Source: Caldilineae bacterium
Lineage (GTDB): Bacteria; Chloroflexota; Anaerolineae; JAAEKA01
Direction: 5' to 3'
DNA length: 64,000 nt
Assembly: GCA_020634555.1 (NCBI GenBank)
Contig: JACKBK010000006.1
Coordinates: 1-64,000, forward strand
In this document: in pieces, positions 45,846-55,801 of the stretch
How positions within the stretch are numbered: the first letter of the stretch is position 1
Layout of the letters: every line of letters begins with the position of its first letter
Made by a program: the position numbers and the translations under genes
The notes under the pieces: generated by a model
What the model saw: only the letters and a program-made list of their open reading frames with translations
Told to the model about the DNA's origin: nothing
Databases searched by the model: none

Positions 45846-45878
45846 ACGGGCCACGGCAGAAGAACAGCCGTGGCCCGT
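45846..45878 (+). terminator. Terminator after the secreted repeat protein gene
   Basis: 12-bp perfect stem ACGGGCCACGGC/GCCGTGGCCCGT with a nine-base loop, then TCCATATT. Confidence 0.8.
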
Positions 45879-46078
45879 TCCATATTCTGAGCCGGCATGG
45901 CTTGTCCTTCCAGACCCCCTGAGCCTATCTCCGCAGTGGGAGCCTGGCACTTATCCTGCTTGATTTGCAGTGTTACTAAAAATCGCTGGATGCTGGCCAG
46001 AGTATTTGTTTTTTCATTGCGGATGATGTAAACTTGCTATGCTAACAATAAGTTAACAAGAAAAGGCACCTCGGATTC

Positions 46079-47113
<1,035 letters not shown>

Positions 47114-47115
47114 CC

Positions 47116-47236
47116 GTAACTTTTCAGCCTGCATTGTCTCGTCGTTCCCGTCTCCGCGGGAATACCTGCACAGCGCGCATCCTGGCTGCTGAAGCCAGGT
47201 GCAGGCAGGGCACATGTGTGATCGGTGAACAGTTAC
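47116..47236. repeat. Family 1 palindromic element, copy 3
   Basis: The left end GTAACTTTTCAGCC and right end GGTGAACAGTTAC enclose TCGTTCCCGTCTCCGCGGGAA. It starts two bases after the recA stop codon. Confidence 0.7.
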
Positions 47237-47857
47237 GACTGCCAGGGCAACGTGATCGCTCTGGTTGACAAGACTGGCTGCTTCTTGTGCGTGTTCCTAT
47301 TCATTCCAGGCAAGCTGCCACATCATCGCAGTTGCCGACAAAAATCGTGAGGTCGAGCCAGTTTCGACCTCGCCAATGGGCCACAGCCCAACCAATTCCA
47401 GCATCGACTCGGCGTGCAAGGCCGGCCCGAGCAGGCTTCTCCTGGTGTTACCACAGGTTCCGATGTACACAATCGCGTGATGCATCGCATACACTGCACC
47501 GGATGTGTTCGCCAGCAGGCTGCTCTTAGAAGACAATGAAAACGCATGGCACTGGTCTATCATCTGGTCTGAGACAAGACCGCAGAAAACGGGACGCTAG
47601 GCTCCCCGGATAGCCTTGTCTGGCGGCATTGCTCGCCTGGTTAGAAATACATGTGTTCGCTGGCTCAGCGACCGCGATCGATGGCTGTCTTTTCCACGGC
47701 GCAAGCGCGTCAGAGACGGCACATCATCGGTTTGGTCGGCAGACGCGCCGTTCGTGGCAGTCGTATTTAGCCAACCCGTCACATATCGCTGGAATCAAGC
47801 TGTGGCTGTAACGGTCACAGCTTTTGTTTTTCTGCGACTCTGCGCAGAGATCAGGTC
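47237..47857. other. Unexplained 620-base gap between recA and recX
   Basis: Several short frames are open on both strands, for example minus 47297-47563 (88 codons, no ribosome binding site, no family recognised), but none looks like a gene. A terminator-like hairpin at 47797-47828 suggests that a transcript, possibly a small RNA or a decayed gene, ends here. Confidence 0.5.
47797..47828 (+). terminator. Terminator-like hairpin upstream of recX
   Basis: AAGCTGTG (47797-47804)/CACAGCTT (47816-47823) followed by TTGTTTTT. Confidence 0.55.
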
Positions 47858-48514
47858 ATGGCAGGCACTGTCACAGCATTGAAGTTCCAGAAGTCGAATC
47901 GCCAGCGGGTCAGCGTCTATCTCGACGATGCCTACGCGTTCGGCCTGCCTGACACGATCGCGGCCCAGCTCAGTATCGGCCAGACGCTCTCAGATGAGCA
48001 ATTGGCCGAGTTGCAGGAACGGGACAATCTAGAGCGCGCCTACCAGCGTACCCTCGGCCTGTTGGCGCATCGCGCCCGTAGTGTTGCCGAGATACAGCGT
48101 TATCTTGGCCGGCTTGAGGTGACGCCGGAAGCGACCGCAATTATCGTGGAACGTCTGACGACCCACGGCTATCTTGACGACCTCCAGTTTGCCCAGGCTT
48201 GGGTGAGTGACCGTGAGCGATTTAGACCCCGTTCGCCGGCGGCCCTGCGCAACGAACTGCGCGAGAAGGGTGTCTCACAACAGATAATCGCTCAAGTATT
48301 GAGCGAAATTGACCAGGACGCGAGCGCCTATCGCGCAGCCGAGGCCTACGCCCGGCGACTGCAGCACCTTGATGAGCGTTCTTTTCGCCAGAAGTTGGGC
48401 AACCACCTGCTGCGCCGCGGATTCGCTCACGATGTTGTCTGGAGAACTGTCGACCAGATCTGGCACGAACAGCAGCGCAGCAACACACAAGAGGATATCT
48501 TCGACTGGCAATAA
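47858..48514 (+). CDS. recX: Regulatory protein RecX
   Basis: This 218-residue, all-helical RecX-family protein has an N-terminal beta pair ('TVTALKFQKSNRQRVSVYLD') and three tandem three-helix repeats ('LLAHRARSVAEIQRYLGR', 'ERFRPRSPAALRNELREKGV', 'SFRQKLGNHLLRRGFAHDVV'). RecX binds in the RecA filament groove and inhibits it. Placement after recA is conventional. The start at 47858 may be later (GTVTALKF region), as no strong ribosome binding site is visible. Confidence 0.92.
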   Translation: MAGTVTALKFQKSNRQRVSVYLDDAYAFGLPDTIAAQLSIGQTLSDEQLAELQERDNLERAYQRTLGLLAHRARSVAEIQRYLGRLEVTPEATAIIVERLTTHGYLDDLQFAQAWVSDRERFRPRSPAALRNELREKGVSQQIIAQVLSEIDQDASAYRAAEAYARRLQHLDERSFRQKLGNHLLRRGFAHDVVWRTVDQIWHEQQRSNTQEDIFDWQ

Positions 48515-48655
48515 GCCAGATTCATTCACACATCATGATGCCGCAAGTACAAACGACCGAGCTGATTCATATCATGTCCACGCCCCAGTGCAAGGATAGC
48601 TTGCCTGCCGGGCCACGGCTCGTGCGATCGTTCGCGGCATCCACAGGGAGCCACC

Positions 48656-50206
48656 ATGGAACTAGTACCAGTCGTGATGATGGTACTTGGCCTGCTGCTA
48701 GGACTGGGCATTGGCGCAGCCATCGGTTATTACGTTTACCGATCGATGCACAACCTGAAGATCAAGTCCGCTACCGCGCAGGCCGAGGAAATCACCAAAG
48801 AAGCAGAGAAGGCAGCCGCACAGCAGCGTCAGCAGATCGAGCTGAACGCCAAGGAAGAGTTCGTTCGACTCCGTGAGGAGTTTGATCGCGAGGCCAACGA
48901 AAAACGTAGAGACCTGCGCAGGCAAGAAGAACGCCTGCAGCGCCGCCAGGATGCCCTGGACAAGCGCATGGAAGAGGTGGAAAGCCGCGACCGCAACCTC
49001 CAAAAGCGCCAGCAAAACCTGGACAAACGTCAAAGCGGCTTGGAGAAGATAGAGGAGCAGAAGCAGCAGGAGTTGGAGCGGGTGTCGGCGATGACAGCCG
49101 ACGATGCCAAGCAACTGCTGATCGAGTCGGTGCGCGATGACGCTCGCCAGGATATGGCGCGGGTTATACGTGAGGTCGAGGCGGAGGCTCACGCCGAAGC
49201 CGATCGGCGGGCGCGCAAGCTCATCATCATGGCCATTCAACGCCTCGCATCGGAAACGGTTGCCGAGACCACCGTGTCGTCGGTACCGATCCCTAGCGAC
49301 GACATGAAAGGCCGCATCATCGGACGCCAGGGCCGCAACATCCGCGCTATCGAAGCCGCGACCGGTGTCGATCTGGTGGTGGATGACACCCCCGAAGCGG
49401 TGACTATCTCCAGCTTCGACCCGGTGCGCCGCGAGGTTGCCCGGCTGACTCTGACGCGGTTGGTGGCCGACGGGCGCATCCACCCGGCACGCGTCGAAAA
49501 GGAAGTAAAGAAAGCGCAGCAGGAGGTGGACCAGACCATGTGGGAGGCCGGCGAGCAGGCCCTCTACGATACCGGGCTGCAAGGGCTGCACCAGGAGGTC
49601 ATCAAGCTGCTGGGCCGGCTGCGCTTCCGAACCAGCTACGGCCAGAACCAACTCTTCCATGCCGTGGAAACATCACATTTGGCTGGTATCCTGGCAGCAG
49701 AGTTGGGCGCGGACGTTCGTACCGCCAAGCTGGGCGGCCTGCTGCACGATCTGGGCAAGGCCGTCACTCACGAGGTCGAAGGTCCCCACGCGCTGGTAGG
49801 CGCCGACATCGCTCGCCGCTTTGGGGTGTCGCCCATAGTGGTCAACATCATCGCCAGCCACCACCACGAGGTTGAGCCGGAATCGCTGGAAGCTGTGATC
49901 GTCGAAGCGGCTGATGCTGTCTCCGGCGCCCGGCCTGGCGCGCGCCGCGAGGCGCTGGAGACCTATCTCAAGCGCGTCACCGCCCTGGAAGATCTGGCCA
50001 ACTCCTTCGAAGGCGTGGAGCAGTCCTACGCCATACAGGCCGGACGAGAGATCCGCATTGTGGTCAAGCCGGACGTAGTGGATGATCTGGCAGCGGTACT
50101 CCTCTCGCGCGACATTGCCAAAAAGGTCGAGGATTCCCTGGAGTATCCTGGCCAGATCAAGGTAACAGTGATCCGCGAGACGCGCTCCGTCGATTTCGCC
50201 AAGTAA
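48656..50206 (+). CDS. rny: Ribonuclease Y
   Basis: This 516-residue endoribonuclease initiates mRNA decay at the membrane. The N-terminal transmembrane anchor ('VVMMVLGLLLGLGIGAAIGY') is followed by a long coiled coil rich in E, R and Q (about 30-190). The KH domain has 'KGRIIGRQGRNIRAIEAATG', the HD domain has 'AAELGADVRTAKLGGLLHDL' with the catalytic His-Asp, and the family tail reads 'YPGQIKVTVIRETRSVDFAK'. Length fits. The terminator at 50231-50268 ends the transcript. ricT, whose product partners RNase Y in Firmicutes, lies close by on the other strand. Confidence 0.96.
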   Translation: MELVPVVMMVLGLLLGLGIGAAIGYYVYRSMHNLKIKSATAQAEEITKEAEKAAAQQRQQIELNAKEEFVRLREEFDREANEKRRDLRRQEERLQRRQDALDKRMEEVESRDRNLQKRQQNLDKRQSGLEKIEEQKQQELERVSAMTADDAKQLLIESVRDDARQDMARVIREVEAEAHAEADRRARKLIIMAIQRLASETVAETTVSSVPIPSDDMKGRIIGRQGRNIRAIEAATGVDLVVDDTPEAVTISSFDPVRREVARLTLTRLVADGRIHPARVEKEVKKAQQEVDQTMWEAGEQALYDTGLQGLHQEVIKLLGRLRFRTSYGQNQLFHAVETSHLAGILAAELGADVRTAKLGGLLHDLGKAVTHEVEGPHALVGADIARRFGVSPIVVNIIASHHHEVEPESLEAVIVEAADAVSGARPGARREALETYLKRVTALEDLANSFEGVEQSYAIQAGREIRIVVKPDVVDDLAAVLLSRDIAKKVEDSLEYPGQIKVTVIRETRSVDFAK

Positions 50207-50230
50207 CGCGCCGTCCCAATTCGGCAATAC

Positions 50231-50268
50231 AACGGCGAGTTGCAGCCTAAGACTGCGACTCGCCGTTT
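50231..50268 (+). terminator. Terminator after rny
   Basis: AACGGCGAGTTGCAG/CTGCGACTCGCCGTT stem with one mismatch, then TTTG. Confidence 0.8.
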
Positions 50269-50433
50269 TGACTCCAGCGTGTTCAAGGGGCATTATAATC
50301 CCGTTGACGACGCCGATCAGCAAGTTTGACGGGAAATGCCGAAAACAACCGTAACCTATTGTTGAATCTGTCGTCATGATATGTCAGAGCGCGTCAGCAG
50401 TTGGCAGCGCGAACCTGACATCGGAGATTATCA

Positions 50434-50790
50434 ATGAACGCCAGCTTTGTCACAGTTCCTAATGGGTTGCAGACGAACAACACTTATTCCACCACATCCC
50501 CTTCCAATGACACAGAAGCCAATCAACCTATGGAAGTAATCAAAGTTTCAGCCAACTCACGCTCGACGGCTGTCGCGGGAGCCATCGCGGGCGTCATCCG
50601 CGACCACGGCCACGCGGAAGTTCAAGCCATCGGCGCCAGCGCCGTCAACCAGGCTGTCAAAGCGATTGCCATCACCAATGGTTATCTGGAGATCGACGAT
50701 ATCCAGATCGTTTGTATTCCGGCCTTTACGGAAGTACTCATCGATGGCCAGGAACGAACCGCTGTCCGCATCTCGGTCATCAAGCGCTAG
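50434..50790 (+). CDS. spoVS: SpoVS-family protein, with possible N-terminal extension
   Basis: Residues 33-118 are the SpoVS domain: 'MEVIKVSANSRSTAVAGAIA', 'HAEVQAIGASAVNQAVKAIA' and 'QERTAVRISVIKR'. SpoVS-like proteins have an Alba-type fold and bind nucleic acids. The usual start would be MEVIKVS at 50530, but no ribosome binding site precedes it. ATG 50434 has GGAG at nine bases, giving a 32-residue extension of low complexity (N, T, S and Q). No other sporulation genes are present, so it serves some other purpose. A terminator follows at 50897-50925. Confidence 0.88.
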   Translation: MNASFVTVPNGLQTNNTYSTTSPSNDTEANQPMEVIKVSANSRSTAVAGAIAGVIRDHGHAEVQAIGASAVNQAVKAIAITNGYLEIDDIQIVCIPAFTEVLIDGQERTAVRISVIKR

Positions 50791-50896
50791 ACTCAGCCCA
50801 CAGGGAAATCACGGCGCTGCCGCAGCGTAGCGCAGACTCCAAACTCCCGTCTTCTAGCGAACGCCAGTTTAGACATCCACTATTCGGAGAAGAGGC

Positions 50897-50925
50897 TTTA
50901 GTCGGGTCCGCCCAAGACCCGGCTA
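50897..50925 (+). terminator. Terminator after spoVS
   Basis: TTAGTCGGGTC/GACCCGGCTAA stem with one wobble and a seven-base loop, followed by CCTTCTTCT. Confidence 0.7.
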
Positions 50926-51007
50926 AGGCCCTTCTTCTACTTACAGCGCAATTGATCAACCCAGTTCAAACACACCCATATCATTGAGCATTCGCCCGAG
51001 GACTCAA

Positions 51008-51036
51008 CAGGCCGCCAGCAAAAAGCTGGCGGCCTG
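51008..51036 (-). terminator. Hairpin at the end of ricT
   Basis: Perfect 12-bp stem CAGGCCGCCAGC/GCTGGCGGCCTG with an A5 loop (T5 on the minus strand). The T-tract outside the stem is short, so efficiency is uncertain. Confidence 0.6.
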
Positions 51037-51059
51037 TGTTCCTGTGGACGAAACGCCGT

Positions 51060-52061
51060 TTACTGATCCTGTTCCTGATCGCTGGACCGACGGCGGCGGC
51101 GGGAACGGGAACGACGAGAGCGACGAGAGCGTGTCTCACCTTCCCCGGCAGCCTGGTCAGGGTCCTCACCCGCATCGATCTGAGCCGAAGACGTATCACC
51201 CGCAGCCTGCGCCGCTGACCGCTTCATGGCACAGCCGCAGCCTGTTCGCCGGGCAGAAACCGGCGGTCCCTCCAAATCGGTCACGGCGAACTCCTGCATG
51301 GAACCATCCGTCAGCTTGACCGTCAACGTCTCGCTCAGCGGATTAACTCGTCGAACCCGTCCCTCACCCTCCGGCGTCTTGACCGTCGATCCAACCTTGG
51401 GCAGATTCTTGCGCGCGTCGACGTACACATCCTGTTCGTAGGAGAGACAGCAGAGCAGCCGGCCACAAACGCCCGAAATCTCCGGCGGATTGAGCGGCAG
51501 ATTCTGGGTCTTCGCCATCTTGATGGTGACCGGGTTGAACTCGCGCAGCCACGACGAGCAGCAGAGCTGGCGGCCACACTTTCCAATCCCATCCAGTACC
51601 TTGGCTTGGTCACGCACGCCGATCTGTTTCATCTCGATGCGCGCGTTCAGCGATCTGGCCAGATCGCGCACCAAATCGCGGAAATCGACCCGGCCCTCAG
51701 AGGTAAACGAGACCACCAGCCGGCTGCCGTCGTAGCTATACTCCGCGCTGACAACCTTCATGGGCAGCCCGTGCGCCTCGGCGCGCTCGCGGCAGATCTC
51801 CAGCGCCTCCGGCTCGCGGCGACGGTTCTTGTCTCGCTCGATCAGATCGACCGGCGTGGCGCGGCGCAGCACCGGCTTCAGATCGTTGGCAACGCGTTCC
51901 TGCCCCATGGCGCGCGCGCTCCACGCTACCTGGCCGATCTCCTGGCCCTGGGACGTCTCTACCACCACAAACTCGCCCGACTCGAGATCCAGCATGGCGC
52001 CGGGGTCGAAGTGGTATATCTTGGTAACAGGTCGAAAGCTCACACCAACAACGGTGGGCAT
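51060..52061 (-). CDS. ricT: PSP1-domain protein RicT (YaaT)
   Basis: This 333-residue protein has the PSP1 domain: 'DLVRDLARSLNARIEMKQIG' and the paired cysteine motifs 'CGRQLCCSSWL' and 'CGRLLCCLSYEQ' that bind an iron-sulfur cluster in the Ric complex. The last ~60 residues form a basic/acidic tail with an SR-like run ('SRRSRRSRSRRRRRSSD') absent from Bacillus RicT. RicT with RicA and RicF modulates RNase Y cleavage. It lies directly downstream of holB, the order found in Firmicutes. Confidence 0.93.
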   Translation of the reverse strand: MPTVVGVSFRPVTKIYHFDPGAMLDLESGEFVVVETSQGQEIGQVAWSARAMGQERVANDLKPVLRRATPVDLIERDKNRRREPEALEICRERAEAHGLPMKVVSAEYSYDGSRLVVSFTSEGRVDFRDLVRDLARSLNARIEMKQIGVRDQAKVLDGIGKCGRQLCCSSWLREFNPVTIKMAKTQNLPLNPPEISGVCGRLLCCLSYEQDVYVDARKNLPKVGSTVKTPEGEGRVRRVNPLSETLTVKLTDGSMQEFAVTDLEGPPVSARRTGCGCAMKRSAAQAAGDTSSAQIDAGEDPDQAAGEGETRSRRSRRSRSRRRRRSSDQEQDQ

Positions 52062-52133
52062 GATTCCTCCTGAAAAGTCGTTCGGGCGCCGGTCACGTTG
52101 ACCGGCGTTTACGCCTGAGTTTCAACTAACAAC

Positions 52134-53153
52134 TCACAAATGATTGGATGTAGCGGCGGGAGCAGGCATATGCAGCAGCAACGTTTCCAGCAGCAGCCGG
52201 CTGTTCACGTTGCGGTTGAGATGATCAGGCGCTTGCTCCAGCCTGGCAAGAAAACCGCGCACGTCAGACGCGGTATAGTGCCGGGCCGCCTCGTCGATCT
52301 CGGCAGCCAGATCGACGTTGGTCACGTGGGTCGCGCAGCCGTGCTGCGCCAGTAGCACATCACGCCACCAACTGGTCCACGCCGCAAGGGTCGGTTGAAG
52401 ATCGCCAGCCTTGCGGCTCAGTCCTTCGGCGTAAGCCAGGCGATCGACCGCGCCCTGTTCCGGCAACTGACGCGCGTCCTGCAGACGGCGTTCTCGGTCG
52501 TCCCAAGCTGCGCTGTCGGTCAGCCGCTCCACAGCCCAGCCGATGCGCCCCTGGCTCAGTCGAGCTAACAGATCGGCCTGCTGAGGCCTGGCCAGCCAGC
52601 GTTCCACCAGCGCCTCTTTGATTTGGCCAAGCGGCACCGGGCGTAGCTGAATTGTCTGGCAGCGAGAGACGATGGTGGGTAGCAATGCATCCGGCCGCGC
52701 GCTGGTCAACACCAACCTAACCTGGGGCGGCGGCTCCTCTAGCGTCTTGAGCAATGCATTGGCGGCCGGCAACGTGGCCTGCTCGAACTCGCGCAGGATG
52801 ATCACTTTAAAGGGCGATTCCATGGGCGCCAGCGAAGCGAAACGCTGTAGGTCGCGTATCTGCTCGATCTTGAGCTGGCCCGCACGACCTCGCTCACTGC
52901 TGTCGGCCTCTACCAGGCGCACGTCGGGGTGCGTACCGTGCGCGATCTTGGTGCAGGATCGACAGCGTCCGCACGGCCGGTCGTCCCGCTGGCAGTTGAT
53001 GGCGGACGCCAATGCCAGCGCCAGCGTTCGCTTGCCAACCTGCGAATCCCCGGTGATCAGGATCGCGTGGGGCAAGCGGCCACTGTCCAGGCTGCTCTGC
53101 AGCAGTTGGACGGCCCACTCATGTCCCACAATCGACCAGTTGGTTGAATTCAT
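52134..53153 (-). CDS. holB: DNA polymerase III subunit delta' (clamp loader)
   Basis: This 339-residue AAA+ clamp-loader subunit has P-loop 'LITGDSQVGKRTLALALASA', zinc-binding cysteines 'CQRDDRPCGRCRSC', Walker B-like 'VIILREFEQATLPAANALLK', 'LEEPPPQVRLVLTS' and sensor 1 'LLPTIVSRCQTIQLRP'. The start MNSTNWSIVGH at 53153 is chosen because the longer frame (to 53294) reads through non-conserved, intergenic-like sequence; its ribosome binding site is weak. Probably co-transcribed with ricT, which starts 72 bases downstream. Confidence 0.92.
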   Translation of the reverse strand: MNSTNWSIVGHEWAVQLLQSSLDSGRLPHAILITGDSQVGKRTLALALASAINCQRDDRPCGRCRSCTKIAHGTHPDVRLVEADSSERGRAGQLKIEQIRDLQRFASLAPMESPFKVIILREFEQATLPAANALLKTLEEPPPQVRLVLTSARPDALLPTIVSRCQTIQLRPVPLGQIKEALVERWLARPQQADLLARLSQGRIGWAVERLTDSAAWDDRERRLQDARQLPEQGAVDRLAYAEGLSRKAGDLQPTLAAWTSWWRDVLLAQHGCATHVTNVDLAAEIDEAARHYTASDVRGFLARLEQAPDHLNRNVNSRLLLETLLLHMPAPAATSNHL

Positions 53154-53650
53154 TGCACCATCGTCATTGCGAGATCCACCGAAGCGATCTCCAGTGGCCA
53201 GCGCCACACCGTCTTTGCGCCGGCTAGTCTCACCTGCGGCGCTATTGTACCATATGTGAACGGCCAGGACAACGAAAGAAAGCACGTCCAACAACGGGCC
53301 TTTGACAAACTCCTACAGCCGGGCTATCATGGCGTCCACAGCAGTTGCCAAGCATGACAGGTCTTGACGGGTTCGTGTGACTGCCTTTGACTCGTGCTGA
53401 CAAGTGAAACGTAAAACGTGAGAACCGGCCTGAGAAGCTGTTTGAAAAGACTTCGGAAGTCGCCGATTTCCTGCAGCGACCGGCCTGCTACCGCTGAAAT
53501 GTCCTCCGACTGGCAACCCGGCGACTTCCGAAGTCTGCGTGGACGACTTTCAAACAGTCTCTGACAAGACGCCAATACGTTTCACGCCGCCCGACCACGA
53601 ATACCCAAGCAGACCTGAAAAATACTCACCGCGAAGAAGGAGTTCACAGA
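53154..53650. other. Intergenic stretch with a nested repeat
   Basis: It contains the composite repeat 53404-53585. The remainder (53154-53403) shows no convincing gene. Confidence 0.55.
53404..53585. repeat. Triple-nested palindromic element
   Basis: Outer 10-bp arms GTGAAACGTA/TACGTTTCAC (53404-53413/53576-53585) are family 3. Middle arms CTGTTTGAAA/TTTCAAACAG are at 53438-53447/53548-53557. The inner 17-bp family 2 core AGACTTCGGAAGTCGCC is at 53448-53464 and its complement at 53520-53536. Confidence 0.85.
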
Positions 53651-53983
53651 ATGTCTACCCCTGTTGTTGTCACCGACGCCAGCTTTGAAGACGAAGTCCT
53701 GGAGGCGAGTCTGCCGACCCTCAACGATTTCTGGGCCGAGTGGTGCGGGCCGTGCAAGATGATTGCACCGATTCTGAAGGAGCTGGCGGTGGAATACGAC
53801 GGCCGCCTCAAGATCACAAAACTGGACGTGGACGAGAACCCATCCACCGCCATGGCCTATGGCGTCCAGAGCATTCCGACGTTGATCCTGTTCCAGGGCG
53901 GCAAGCCGGTGGAACGTATCATCGGCTACAAGCCCAAGGACCAGTTGCTCAAGCATATCACCAACTACCTGCCGGCGGCGTAA
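53651..53983 (+). CDS. trxA: Thioredoxin
   Basis: This 110-residue thioredoxin has the active site 'FWAEWCGPCKMIAPIL' (C32, C35), the cis-proline region 'VQSIPTLILFQGGKPVERII' and the length of the family. It is a cytoplasmic disulfide reductant. AAGGAG is near, before ATG 53651. Its TAA stop codon (53981-53983) is formed by the first bases of a palindromic element (GTAACTG). Confidence 0.95.
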   Translation: MSTPVVVTDASFEDEVLEASLPTLNDFWAEWCGPCKMIAPILKELAVEYDGRLKITKLDVDENPSTAMAYGVQSIPTLILFQGGKPVERIIGYKPKDQLLKHITNYLPAA

Positions 53984-54115
53984 CTGCTCGGTCTTCGCTA
54001 TTGCGTCACTCCCGCCTCCGCGGGAGTCCACCCTTCACGACGCGCTACACTCCCGCCCTGCTTGCGCCCAGAAGTGAAGCGTATGGGTCCGCGGGAGTGA
54101 CGGGTGACCAGTTAC
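53980..54115. repeat. Family 1 palindromic element, copy 4, supplying the trxA stop codon
   Basis: The left end GTAACTGCTCGG and right end GTGACCAGTTAC enclose two CACTCCCGCC...CGCGGGAGTGACG arms. The TAA of trxA lies in the left end. Confidence 0.75.
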
Positions 54116-54239
54116 GCCGGCAATGCCTTTTCTGTACCCCGAAGACTACTGAAATCTGGAACGACGCCGAGGCCCGAACAATTATCCGCTAGCCATTACC
54201 AATCCCCCAACCCAGCACCAAAAGGAGAACGCATTCCCC

Positions 54240-55610
54240 ATGCTCCAGACCAAAATCGTCCTTTCCGAGCGGGACATCCCGACCCACTGGTACAACATCA
54301 ATGCCGATCTGCCGGCGGCTGGCGTCGAACTGCCCCCCGTGCTGCATCCGGGCACCGGCCAGCCTGTCGGTCCGGCCGATCTGGCCCCGCTGTTCCCTAT
54401 GGCCTTGATCATGCAGGAGGTCAGCACCGAGCGCTACATCGAGATCCCCGACGAAGTGCGCGATATCTACACCTTGTGGCGGCCAAGCCCACTCTACCGG
54501 GCGCACCGGTGGGAAAAAGCGCTGGACACGCCCGCCAAAATCTACTACAAGTACGAGGGCGTCAGCCCGGCTGGCAGCCACAAGCCCAACACCGCGGTGC
54601 CGCAAGCCTATTACAACAGAGAAGAGGGCGTTACCCGGATCACCACCGAGACGGGCGCCGGCCAGTGGGGCAGCGCGTTGAGCTTCGCATGCCAGATGTT
54701 CGGAATCGAGTGCAAGGTCTACATGGTGCGGATCAGCTACGACCAGAAACCCTACCGCAAGCTGCTGATGCAAACCTGGGGCGCGACGGTGATCCCAAGC
54801 CCCAGCCCCCTGACGAACGCCGGCCGCCAGATCCTGGCCATGGACCCGGACAGCAGCGGCAGCCTGGGGATCGCCATCAGCGAGGCGGTGGAAGAGGCCG
54901 TCTCCCGCGACGACACTCGCTACAGCCTGGGCAGCGTGCTCAACCATGTCTTGCTGCACCAGACGGTCATCGGCCAGGAAGTCATCAAGCAGTTGGAGCT
55001 GATCGATGCTGACTGGCCCGATGTGATCGTGGCCTGCACCGGCGGCGGCAGCAACTTTGCCGGCTTCGCCTTCCCCTTTGTGCGTGAGAACATCGTCAAC
55101 GGCAAGCAGACGCGCATCGTCGCAGTCGAGCCGGCCGCCGCGCCCAGCCTGACACGCGGCGTCTACGCCTATGACTTCGGCGATACCGGGAAGATGACCC
55201 CGCTGGTCAAGATGCACACGCTGGGTCATGATTTCGTGCCCGCGCCCATCCACGCCGGCGGGCTGCGTTACCACGGCATGGCCGCACAGGTCAGCGCGCT
55301 GAAGGAAGCCGGTCTGATCGAGGCCAAGAACGTGCAGCAGCGCGCTATCTTCGACGCCGCCATGAGCTTCACCCGCGCCGAGGGCATCCTGCCCGCGCCT
55401 GAAACGGCCCACGCCATTCTGGGCGCGATGCAGGAAGCGCTGGCGTGCAAGGAAAGCGGCGAGGCCCAGACCATCGTCTTCAACCTCTCCGGCCACGGCC
55501 ACTTCGACCTGGCCTCCTACGACGCCTATATGCAGGACCAGTTGGTGGACTACGAGTACCCGGCTGAGGCTATCGAGCAGTCGCTGGCCGCCCTGCCACA
55601 GGTGGGGTAG
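54240..55610 (+). CDS. Tryptophan synthase beta-like protein TrpB2
   Basis: This 456-residue PLP enzyme has 'RPSPLYRAHRWEKALDTPAK', the Schiff-base motif 'EGVSPAGSHKPNTAVPQAYY', 'ITTETGAGQWGSALSFACQM' and the glycine loop 'VIVACTGGGSNFAGFAFPF'. The N-terminal extension and 'YYKYEGV' are characteristic of TrpB2 rather than TrpB1. It makes tryptophan from indole and serine, possibly without TrpA or with indole from the medium. No trpA is adjacent, so the gene is solitary. The terminator at 55641-55679 follows. Confidence 0.92.
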   Translation: MLQTKIVLSERDIPTHWYNINADLPAAGVELPPVLHPGTGQPVGPADLAPLFPMALIMQEVSTERYIEIPDEVRDIYTLWRPSPLYRAHRWEKALDTPAKIYYKYEGVSPAGSHKPNTAVPQAYYNREEGVTRITTETGAGQWGSALSFACQMFGIECKVYMVRISYDQKPYRKLLMQTWGATVIPSPSPLTNAGRQILAMDPDSSGSLGIAISEAVEEAVSRDDTRYSLGSVLNHVLLHQTVIGQEVIKQLELIDADWPDVIVACTGGGSNFAGFAFPFVRENIVNGKQTRIVAVEPAAAPSLTRGVYAYDFGDTGKMTPLVKMHTLGHDFVPAPIHAGGLRYHGMAAQVSALKEAGLIEAKNVQQRAIFDAAMSFTRAEGILPAPETAHAILGAMQEALACKESGEAQTIVFNLSGHGHFDLASYDAYMQDQLVDYEYPAEAIEQSLAALPQVG

Positions 55611-55640
55611 CGCAAATCCTTCCCACTCACTGTTTGATAC

Positions 55641-55679
55641 AAAAAGCCCCCGACGTTCCAGATCCGCCGGGGGCTTTTT
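55641..55679. terminator. Terminator after trpB2
   Basis: AAAAAGCCCCCG/CGGGGGCTTTTT stem with a 15-base loop, bidirectional. Confidence 0.9.
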
Positions 55680-55801
55680 CGTTCCCACAAATTGTTATCT
55701 CGGCAAGTCGTTAACCTGGCAGACTTTGCACCCTTAGCAAGGAGGTCGTCCAGCGCCGATGCCGGTTGCTGTGATGGGCAATCAGTGGTACTATCGCCAG
55801 T

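Noticed and set aside
47297..47563. 88-codon open frame on the minus strand between recA and recX
   Set aside because: No ribosome binding site, family or conserved motif; kept only as part of an unexplained gap.
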